Shown here: in pieces, positions 33,915 through 42,717 of the stretch
How positions within the stretch are numbered: position 1 is the first letter of the stretch
Layout: every line of letters starts with the position of its first letter
Source: Diadema setosum
Lineage: Eukaryota > Echinodermata > Echinoidea > Diadematoida > Diadematidae
Reading direction: 5' to 3'
Assembly: GCF_964275005.1 (NCBI RefSeq)
Contig: NC_092700.1
Location: 15,780,617 to 15,844,616 of the forward strand
Length of the DNA stretch: 64,000 bases
Translations under genes and position numbers: made by a program
The notes under the pieces: model-generated
What the model saw: the letters and a program-made list of their open reading frames with translations, nothing else
What the model was told of the DNA's origin: nothing
Databases searched by the model: none

Positions 33915-34531
33915 TGTCACGAAAAATCATTCAACATGAATTTGTAATTAAGGGTACATTATGAAAAAGCAGATATTAATTTTGAATGTATAACTAAAAA
34001 CAAATAGACTTTCCTAACCTATTTAGATAATGGACAAAAGGTTCACACTCTTCAACAGTGTTTATATACTGAGACAAGAAAATTTGAGAATAAGGCGAAA
34101 GAGACTTCAAGATTAAGTACCTGAACACTGTGTAGTGAATGAAACCAGAAAAAAAAAAAAACAAAATTTAAAAGTCCATAGCAACTACAGAGAGGAGACT
34201 ATACGATTAAACTGAAAATTGCACACTCTGCTAGCTTACTGGCCCCTTTATTCTTGACCCATCGTAACTTTCATAGCAGTAGCGTCATTCTTTCAAAAAA
34301 AGTTAAAAGTAAAGATACTGCAGAGATTTTTTAAAGAAACAAAAAGAAATCATCAGAACGTGCGCTATTCCAAATCAAATATCACAATATCTTAATGTTT
34401 TCATGATCCCAAACCTTGATTTACGTAGAAGAGGACCAGGTTGACCCACTTGGCAATTGGTGTTTCCTTACACAAGTCCTCGCGAAAAATCTGGCAAGCG
34501 ACTTTTTGATAGTTTCTTGATGTGCAATCAC
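33915..34531. mobile_element. Diverged relative of the TGTGACC MITE
   Basis: Blocks such as CTTTCCTAACCTATTTAGAT and AGGTTGACCCA occur in the same order and orientation as in 31341-32047 (CATTCCTAACCTATCTAGAT and AGGTTGACCCA). The right end reads GATGTGCAATCACAT. The terminal repeats are degraded, so the limits are approximate. Confidence 0.55.
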
Positions 34532-34683
34532 ATGATTATGTAGCCACTATGCACTTTTGAAACTGTTGATGGGAGCATTTACTTCTGTTGGCCGGCAGAA
34601 GATTATATGAATATTTCAGGTAAATTTTCAACTCTTCCCTTGCACTGTAATGCAACATGGAAGGCGAAATGTCACAAAGTTTC

Positions 34684-36093
34684 TTAGACAGGGACATTGT
34701 AGATTGTCGAATCTGTATCACCTGTTATTTTTTCGCTGAACAAAGCCGTTTTCCGCGATGTGCTACTAGTTGATTTGAACAATTCTCCTATCGCTTTACG
34801 GAATTCTGGATTCCGAATCGTGTAAATGACAGGATTTGCGCAAGAATTACAGAAAGCTAGGACAACAAGAGCGAAATAAATAGGGCTGTACAAATACGAC
34901 TCTGGCAGAACATGAAGGTTGTACAAAAGATATCCTATCTGTGTTGGTGTCCAAGACATGAGAAAAACGGCGACAACAAGGAACAAAATCTTGAGAACAC
35001 TTTTTCTAGCCACAAGGTACTTAGCTGTCGGGTTTGAGTAATTGCAATTTAAATCTTCTCCTAACTTCCGACGGGATTGTCGATGGAGTACCAGCGCAGT
35101 GAGAGCCTGAGCTACAAGCATGACGGAACAAGGTATTAGAAACTCAATGAGGAAAACCATGCAGCCTGTCATAATTTGGGAAAATTGTGAGTGAAACTTA
35201 TCAGTGCATGTGCCGCCCTTGGCCCTAGCCACAAATAATGTGAAAAGGTTTAACAAAAACGCGGTAAGCCATGCCACGGCAACAACGTTGAAAACTCTCT
35301 GCCGTGTTACAACCCGCTTGAAATGAAGAGGGTGGGCAATCGCTATGTATCTCTCTAGTGGAATCAATGCCAGAATGAAGATGGAGGCATCCACTGAAAC
35401 CCACATGAGCATTGACGTGTAAACTACTTTGCAGTAGATATCTCCTAGCCATGTTTCAGGAACCTTCAGTGCCCTAGGCAGCGGAACCAAGAACACTGAC
35501 GTGAAGAAATCCGCAGCGGCAAGAGCACCGATCAGTGCATCAGTCGACCGGCAAGTGTGGCGTCTTTGGAATAACACCAGGATCACTGTCAGGTTTCCCA
35601 CTATCCCAAGCATGGACATTGCCAGTTGTGGAATCGTCACCCATGTCCATGCAACTGACTGCCATTTCCAACCCGGCTGGAGGACGTCGGGTTCTTCTTG
35701 TTTTTGTGCGGTCAAATTCACCGTACTAACGACCGCGGTCTCCGTATTGGTTTCAGTCTGATTTTCAAGGTTGATTTCCGACATGTTAAGATCCCTTTGT
35801 GGAAATATCTTGATTTGACTGTTTTTGTTGTCTTTTCCAGCTGTTTCGGTACGTAGATAGCTCTTTTCAAGCTGAGTAGAAACAGAAGCATTGTCTAAAG
35901 GTTGGGCAATTGTCGTCACATTGCTGGGAAGGACCTCGATGTCTGAATGACGTTTAAAATTGACAACTGGTGTCCCCGTAGTACTTGAGGGAGCTAGGTA
36001 CTCAAAAGCCGTAGTGGTGACCGGTGTGGCTGTAATATGGACCGTTGTAGATGTGATGAGGAGAGCTATCGTCCTAGCTGTCAGTATCCTCAT
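34684..36093 (-). CDS. GPCR-4: class A seven-transmembrane receptor, intact
   Basis: 469 residues in one exon. Signal peptide about 1-23, then a Thr/Ser-rich ectodomain with five sequons (N58, N68, N103, N111, N126). ERY at 247-249 (in LIPLERY), SWTPTQ in TM6, NPVIY at 420-424, and the TM3/loop 2 cysteine pair kept. The tail ends IYNVPV, so the last and third-last residues of the PDZ-like motif are retained. The start follows the acceptor TTCTTTACAG (exon from 36109). Predicted intron 1 is 36110-37698. It is most like GPCR-5, with which it shares the ectodomain pattern and a tandem duplication. Ligand unknown. Confidence 0.93.
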   Translation of the reverse strand: MRILTARTIALLITSTTVHITATPVTTTAFEYLAPSSTTGTPVVNFKRHSDIEVLPSNVTTIAQPLDNASVSTQLEKSYLRTETAGKDNKNSQIKIFPQRDLNMSEINLENQTETNTETAVVSTVNLTAQKQEEPDVLQPGWKWQSVAWTWVTIPQLAMSMLGIVGNLTVILVLFQRRHTCRSTDALIGALAAADFFTSVFLVPLPRALKVPETWLGDIYCKVVYTSMLMWVSVDASIFILALIPLERYIAIAHPLHFKRVVTRQRVFNVVAVAWLTAFLLNLFTLFVARAKGGTCTDKFHSQFSQIMTGCMVFLIEFLIPCSVMLVAQALTALVLHRQSRRKLGEDLNCNYSNPTAKYLVARKSVLKILFLVVAVFLMSWTPTQIGYLLYNLHVLPESYLYSPIYFALVVLAFCNSCANPVIYTIRNPEFRKAIGELFKSTSSTSRKTALFSEKITGDTDSTIYNVPV

Positions 36094-36335
36094 GTTTGTC
36101 CTTCTTTTGCTGTAAAGAACGTAATAACAACTAATCGTAAATTTCATACTTGGAGCTGATTCGTCTTTAGTGATGTCAGAGGATTGTTGAAGAACATTAG
36201 GACCATGATTCGAAGTTAGCTTTGACTTTGAAAACATGGTACAGGTAAAATCATACAAATAGATAAAATCTCATCAAAATCGAAGACGAGATAGCCATGG
36301 GTTTTTACAATGAGTTTTTAGAAAACAGTAACATT

Positions 36336-36383
36336 ACGTGAAACCACGTATACGTAAAACCACGTATACGTAAAACCAAGTAT
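36336..36383. repeat. 16 bp tandem repeat, three copies
   Basis: ACGTGAAACCACGTAT, ACGTAAAACCACGTAT and ACGTAAAACCAAGTAT follow each other directly, just before the octamer ATGCAAAT. GPCR-5 has only one such unit at the same place (41095), so this is a local expansion in intron 1 of GPCR-4. Confidence 0.9.
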
Positions 36384-37698
36384 GCAAATACATTAAGCTG
36401 ATTTTATCGTGTTATCAGTCTTCTTTTGACCAACAGATAGATTCCCATCACATTTTTCTTTTTTTTTTGGGGGGGGGGGTGGATTGACATCATAAGACAT
36501 ATACTGTCACCTTTCACACACTATTGTTTATTTGCTGTAATATTCATGAGTCGTAATTCTTGGAAACTTGGTATAGGTGATGTACGATAGTTTAGATATT
36601 TAAATTAATTACCGACAATCGGGAGAGTTTTCAGGTTTTAAAGTATTCCTTTTATCTACTAGTATTTGAACAATCAGCTTACGACCAATACTTCAGCTTT
36701 CAGCCTTCACTCAATTTCAACAACGAGTTTTGAAGTTTTGGATTATTTTATTTACGCTTCTCAGTGACATCCGCTGGAACATACGGAGTGGCATTGCATG
36801 TTGACTAAATCTACATCGTTTTTAAGACAATACATACTGATCCAACTTAGTCTCTGCCAAAATGGTCACTAGTCGTAGAAATTGCAAGAGAGCAATCAAA
36901 GGGTCTTTAAGTAAAACAATTCATCCCATCAGTTAAAATAAGGACGCACCTAGGCGGCTTTCAGAGACTTCACTTCAAAATGCAAATGTACTAAACTTAG
37001 CCTCTGAATTACGGACTTTGCCTACCAGCTCTGTGGTAAAAATTTACAACCAATCTGTCCTACATATTTGTCTTGACGGTTGATTCATCGATTGAAATTA
37101 CTAACTGAAATGGTCAGTTATTCAATTATTCAGGAGAATGGCTTCTGCAACTCTTCTTTCACGACTGCCTTTAAAGTAGACTACCATTCACGAGATATTT
37201 TACCATGTCAATATACGACTTTTTAACAACTTTTATATCATGTCAATACTGCAAGAAAAAAAAAGAACGTTGGTTATTACTATAATTATATGACTATATT
37301 ATGTAATGGAGACTTCATCTTCAAAGGCAGGGGGTTCGTTAAGAATCCCTTTTATTGTATCATTATGTGACATGAAAAGATAATTCATTATCATTGTTTT
37401 TTGTCTACACCTTAAAACTGAAATAGGAATTGAAATCAGTTATTGAAATCTTTGGTCGTGAGTATTGATACTGCAACCAGGTTGAAGAAGGTTGCAACAG
37501 AGATGATTTGCAGCTGACATATTTTCTTCAAAAATATCAATAGTATAGAGTGTTTTTGTTTGTTGAGGCAATAAATGTATTTATAAAATATTCCAGGCAC
37601 CTACCACTGCAGGCCAACAGTTGTCTATAAGGAATCAAAAACTATGCTTGAGCCTATATTCTTTTGCACGCCTGAGGAAATTATGTGGCAAAACTTAC

Positions 37699-37860
37699 CC
37701 GAGAAGCAGATGGACTCCTGAACAAATATTGGCAATATCAGCTTGTCACGTACATCCGCACGTCCTTAAAATGATGTATTCGAGCTGCATGTCCTCAAGC
37801 TTAAATAGTCGGCGTCAAATGATGCGCATGAGCAGACTGTGGGCTGAATTCAGCCAATGA
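37699..37860 (-). promoter_or_regulatory. Promoter module and exon 1 of GPCR-4 (predicted)
   Basis: Minus strand: ATTGGCTGAATTCAGCCC, containing the perfect 14 bp palindrome GGCTGAATTCAGCC next to a CCAAT box, then GCTCATGCGCATCA, TTTGACGCCGAC, TATTTAAG and ATGCAGCTCGAA. Spacing puts transcription start about 30 bp below the TATA-like box. The exon ends CTCGG before GTAAGT (donor at 37698). The upstream ORF at 37738-37755 encodes MYVTS. Good agreement with GPCR-5 and GPCR-6. Confidence 0.65.
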
Positions 37861-37907
37861 TAGTCGTACGCTAAACATAATCTGACACAGTATCCTTAGA
37901 CAGACAG

Positions 37908-37908
<1 letters not shown>

Positions 37909-37940
<32 letters not shown>
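37909..37940. repeat. (CA)n microsatellite upstream of the GPCR-4 promoter
   Basis: A pure CA run of about 15 units, roughly 50 bp upstream (in gene orientation) of the CCAAT block. CA-rich tracts occupy the same place at most other promoters in the array. Confidence 0.92.
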
Positions 37941-37941
<1 letters not shown>

Positions 37942-39485
37942 ACACACGCTTACACACACACTCCATACAAATATTACACAGCACGCAAGAAAAAAAAATC
38001 AGTCATGGACCGTGCCACTGAAAAGCTACTGACTAAATCATAAATACAGGGTGTACCTTAATTTGACAGCGTCTCTGATAATGAATTTTATCCTCATGTA
38101 AACAAGGCCAGATAAAACATTCAAACAAATACATCACTAGACAGTGCTAGCTAAATGTGTTAACGTACTCTAAGATCGTCATTGCATTTAGCAAATCTAG
38201 TTCGATAGATATGAAAAGGTAGAAGAGTAAAGTAAGTTCATTATACATTTATTGAACTTTCGAAAATGAAAGAAATCATCTCCTCCTAGTGGATCTTGAA
38301 GGAGTATAGGGAAATGCAATGTTAATTTGTAGTCATAGGTGTTCCTTCAAGGAACTACACGTCTCAGTCGTACGTTCTGTTTAAATATTTCATTTTGAGG
38401 TACAGTCAGGTACAACAATTTAGGTTTTTATCTTAGGTTTGTATAAAAGTTGTATCTGTCGCAAACGTTTGAAAGAAGACATGTGATCATGACAGTAGGC
38501 ATGACCGTATATGGTCTGCATGTGCGAAAATGCACGTAAATTAAATCCGTCAAATCGAAATGTAATCTGATTTTGTTGTCGAGACTCTGTGAGGCCATTA
38601 ACAGCTGTCATTGGAATAAAACTTCTTTTCACATTTAGATTATGTGCTACATACATGTTGGTTTGAGTCTTTTTATGTCTGCTATTTCTGTGGCATAGTA
38701 TGGAGTTTCCTGGCAAATTGACTCTCTCCAATCAATATAACGTTTCAAACAATTCCGCCAAAACTGTGATCTCGGAAAAAAAAAGAAGAACAAATATATC
38801 AGTATTCAAGGTTGTTGTGGCCGCTCAAAATAAACAACTCGCCAACCAAACTGGCAATTGCTTGAATCAAGTTTGACAACATGAACAATGTTATTCGTCA
38901 ATCTTATTCAAGTTTTCGTCCATTCGTAATATTTTCCTCTTTCGATCATTTGTAATAATATTTTCGTCTTTTCGGTCACTTAAATTCGTTAATCACATGC
39001 ATATTGGAAATTAGAGCAATCAAATTAAGAATGTGAGATTCCTGTAAAGAGGGAAAATAATAATAACGGGGTGGGCTTTGTGGGATACTAGTTCATGTGG
39101 AAAATACCAGAAACATTATCCTTCCTTTCATGTCAAATCTGAGTCGAAATTTGACCTCTTTTGTAAAAGTGGTGCCTTCATTTCTTAAAGGTCCATGCCC
39201 CAGTTCCCCCTTATCGTAAAGAAAGTTGCCATGTGTACCTGAAAAATATGTACAGGTAAGAATAAGGTAAAAATAAGGAAAACAAACCAAAACAGAATGA
39301 TGAAAATGAAAAGAAACGTGTCAGTGGGTCTAGAGTTCATCCGAGTGTCGCAAGATCAGCTTTCATGCATTCTTGCAGACTAGTAATGAAAGATTAACAT
39401 AAACTGGGCGGGGGTTGTTCGCCAGAGGGGTATGGCGTCGATTTAGATATTCTGTCAAACAGTAGTCAACACCTACCAAGTTTGC
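37941..39485. other. Intergenic stretch between GPCR-4 promoter and GPCR-5
   Basis: No gene recognised. The sequence is the upstream part of unit P and corresponds block by block to 42730-44708. The block around 38220-38370 is also recognisable upstream of GPCR-6 (50090-50240) and GPCR-8 (60920-61080), so it belongs to the ancestral receptor unit. Confidence 0.6.
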
Positions 39486-40880
39486 TTACAAAATGGACCT
39501 TGGATCACCTGTTATTTTTTCGCTGAACAAAGCCGTTTTCCCCGATGTGCTACTGGTTGATTTGAACAATTCTCCTATCGCTTTACGGAAGTCTGGATTC
39601 CGAATCGTGTAAATGACAGGATTTGCGCAAGAATTACAGAAAGCTAGGACAACAAGAGTGAAATAAATAGGGCTGTACAAATACGACTCTGGCAGAACAC
39701 GAAGGTTGTACAAAAGATATGCTATCTGTGTTGGTGTCCAAGACATGAGGAAAACGACGACAACAAGGAACAAAATCTTTAGAACATTTTTTCTAGCCAC
39801 AAGGTACTTAGCTGTCAGGTTTGAGTTATTGCAGTTTAAATCTTCTCCTAATTTCCGACGGGATTGTCGATGGAGCACCAGCGCGGTCAGAACCTGGGCT
39901 ACAAGCATGACGAAGGCAGGTATGAGAAACTGAACGAGGAAAAGCATAATGCCTGAGGTAACCTGGGAAAGCCGTGATTGAAATGCCGCATTACACTTTT
40001 CGTCCTTCGTACCAGCGACAAAGAATAAGAAAAAGTTTACCATGAATGCGATCATCCATGTCACGACAACAGCCTTGCCAACTCTCTGCCGTGTTACAAG
40101 ACGCTTAAAATGAAGAGGGTGGGCAATCGCTATGTATCTCTCTATTGGAATTAAGGCCAGAATGAAGATGGAGGCATCCACGGAAACCCACATGAGCATT
40201 GACGTGTAAACCACCTTGCAGTAGATACTCCCTAGCCATGTTTCAGGAACTCTCAGCGGCCTAGGAAGCGGAACCAAGAACACTGACGTGAAGAAATCCG
40301 CTACGGCCAGAGCACCGATCAGTGCATCAGTCGACCGGCAAGTGTGACGCCTTTGAAATAACACCAGGATCACGATCAGGTTCCCCACTATTCCAAGCAT
40401 GGACATTGCTAGCTGTGGAATCGTTACCCATGTCCATGTAACTGACTGCCATTTCCAACGTGGCTGGAGGACGTCGGGTTCTTCTTGTTTTTGTGCGGTC
40501 AAATTCACCGTGCTAATGACCGCGGTCTCCGTATTGATTTCAGTGTGATTTTCAAGGTTGATTTGCGACATGTTAAAATAGCTTTGAGGAAATATCTTGA
40601 TTTGACTGTTTTTGTTGTCTTTTCCCGTTGTTTCGAAACGCAGATACCTCTTTTGAAAATGAGTAGAAACAGAAACATTTTCTAAAGGTTGGGCGATTGT
40701 CGTCAAATTGCTGAGAAGGACCTCGATGTATGGATGACGTTTAAAATTGACATCTGGTGTCCCCGTAGTGCTTGAGGGAGCTAGGTAATGAACAGCCGTA
40801 GTGGTGACCGGTGTGGCTGTAATATGGACCGTTGTAGATGTGATTAGGAGAGCTATCGTCCAAGCTGTCAGTATCCTCAT
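39486..40880 (-). CDS. GPCR-5: class A receptor with altered C-terminal tail
   Basis: 464 residues in one exon. Signal peptide about 1-23, ectodomain with sequons N58, N68, N103, N111 and N126 as in GPCR-4. ERY at 247-249, SWTPTQ in TM6, NPVIY at 420-424, cysteine pair present. After LFSEKITGD the shared tail is replaced by PRSIL and a stop. The change coincides with the joint of the P/Q tandem duplication, so the PDZ-like end is missing. The 7TM core is intact, and the receptor is probably still functional, with different anchoring. The start follows the acceptor GTTCTTTACAG (exon from 40896). Predicted intron 1 is 40897-42536. Confidence 0.92.
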   Translation of the reverse strand: MRILTAWTIALLITSTTVHITATPVTTTAVHYLAPSSTTGTPDVNFKRHPYIEVLLSNLTTIAQPLENVSVSTHFQKRYLRFETTGKDNKNSQIKIFPQSYFNMSQINLENHTEINTETAVISTVNLTAQKQEEPDVLQPRWKWQSVTWTWVTIPQLAMSMLGIVGNLIVILVLFQRRHTCRSTDALIGALAVADFFTSVFLVPLPRPLRVPETWLGSIYCKVVYTSMLMWVSVDASIFILALIPIERYIAIAHPLHFKRLVTRQRVGKAVVVTWMIAFMVNFFLFFVAGTKDEKCNAAFQSRLSQVTSGIMLFLVQFLIPAFVMLVAQVLTALVLHRQSRRKLGEDLNCNNSNLTAKYLVARKNVLKILFLVVVVFLMSWTPTQIAYLLYNLRVLPESYLYSPIYFTLVVLAFCNSCANPVIYTIRNPDFRKAIGELFKSTSSTSGKTALFSEKITGDPRSIL

Positions 40881-41417
40881 GTTTGTCCTTCTTTTCCTGT
40901 AAAGAACGTATTTAACAACTAATCGTGGAAGTGATACTAGTACTTGGAACTACTTCGTCTTTTGTGATGTCAGAGGATTATTGAAATAAATTAGGCGTAC
41001 GATTCGAAGGTAACTTTGACTTTGAAAACATGGTACATGTAACATCATACAAACAGATAAAATCTCATCATCTCATTTAGGAAACAGTAACATTACGTGA
41101 AACCACCTATGCAAATACATTAAGCTGATTTTATTGTGTTATCAGTCTTCTTTCCACTAACTGATTGATTACGACCAAAGTTTTTTTTTTTTTTTGAGGG
41201 GGGGGGGGCAGGGGGGAATTGACATCATAAGATACATACTGTCACATTTCACACACTATAGTTTCTTTGCTGTAAAATTCATGAGCCGTAATTCTAGGAT
41301 ACTTGGTAGGTGATACACGATATTTTAGATATCTAAATTAGTTACTGACGATCGGGAGAGTATTGCGGTTTTAAATTATTCCTTTCATCTACTAGTATTC
41401 GGACAATCAGGTTATGA

Positions 41418-41420
<3 letters not shown>

Positions 41421-41454
<34 letters not shown>
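41421..41454. repeat. (AT)n microsatellite in intron 1 of GPCR-5
   Basis: A pure AT run of 17 units, absent at the matching place in GPCR-4. Confidence 0.95.
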
Positions 41455-41456
<2 letters not shown>

Positions 41457-42536
41457 CATGAAAACGAATACTTCAGTTATCATTCAATTTCAGCAGCGAG
41501 TTTTAAAGTTTTTTTTATCATTTTATTTACCCCTCTTAGTGACATCCGCTGGAACATCGGAGTGGCATTGCATATTGACTAAATCTACATAGCTTTCCAA
41601 GACAATAAGTATTGATCCAACGTATTCTCTGTCAAATGCTCTCCATCGTAGAGATTGCAAGAGAGCAAACAAAGGGTCTTTAAGTGAAATAATTAATCCC
41701 AAAGCCGCACCAAGAAGACTTTCAGAGACCTGTTGAAAATGCAATAGTACTAAACTTAGCCTCTGAATTACGGATTTTGCCTACCAGCTCTGTGGTAAAA
41801 ATTCACAACCAATCTGTCCTACATGCTTGTCCTTACGGTTGATTCATCGATTGAAACTGCAAATTAAAATTGTCAGTTACTCGTTGTTCAGCAAAAAATA
41901 AAGACTCTGACTCGCATAACACTTCTTTTACGGCTGCCTTCAAAGTAGACAGCCATTCACGAGATGTTTTGCCATGTCAACATACGACGATGCTTTTATA
42001 TCATGCAAATACTAAAGGGAAAAAATAAAAAACTTTGGTTTTGACAACATATATATGACTATAATGATTATATTGTGTGTTGGAAATTTTATCTTCAAAG
42101 GCAAGGATTCATCAAGAATCCCTTTCAGTGTGGCATTATGTGATTTGAAAAGATAATTCCTTATCATTTGTTTGGAGCCACCTTAAAATTGAAATAAGAA
42201 TTGAAAGCAGTAATTGAAATCTTTAGTCTTGAATATTGACACTGCCACCAGGTTGAAGAAGGTTGCAACAGAGATGATTTTCAGCTGACTTAATCATCTA
42301 CTTCAAAAGTATGATTAGAATAAAATGCTTTTCATTTGTTGAGGCAATAAACTTATCTAAAAAAAAAAATAAATATTCCAGGCACCTACGACTGTAAGTG
42401 AACAGTAACAACACAATCCTGCACAGGAGCGTTGGGTATAATACTAAAAAGAAATGTATTGTTTATAAGGAATCAAAAACTATTCTTGAGCCGGTATTCT
42501 TTTGAATGCCTGAGGATATTATGTGTCAAAACTTAC

Positions 42537-42717
42537 CCGAGAAGCAGCTTGACTCCTGAGCAAATATTAGCAATATCAGCAGGTCACGTACATCCGCACG
42601 TCCTTAAAATGGTGTATTCGAGCTGCATGTCCTCAAGCTTAAATAGTCGGCGTCAAATGATGCGCATGAGCAGAGCATGGGCTGAATTCAGCCAATGATA
42701 ATTCAGCCAATGATAAA
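42537..42717 (-). promoter_or_regulatory. Promoter module and exon 1 of GPCR-5, with doubled CCAAT box (predicted)
   Basis: Same order as for GPCR-4: GGCTGAATTCAGCC palindrome, GCTCATGCGCAT, TGACGCCGAC, TATTTAAG, ATGCAGCTCGAA, and donor CTCGG before GTAAGT (42536). The block ATTCAGCCAATGATA is repeated in tandem (about 42687-42716), giving two CCAAT boxes 17 bp apart. The upstream ORF at 42576-42593 encodes MYVTC. Confidence 0.65.

Larger units (their letters stand above)
34717..39503. repeat. Older tandem duplication, unit P (GPCR-4)
   Basis: The block from the 3' end of GPCR-4 through its promoter and upstream flank is repeated at 39504-44708. Matching landmarks include the intron blocks at 36600 and 41340, the promoters at 37780 and 42612, the block AGTTCATTATAC at 38234 and 43241, and CACCTACCAAGTTTGCT at 39471 and 44683. 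Divergence is clearly greater than between units A and B. Confidence 0.8.
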
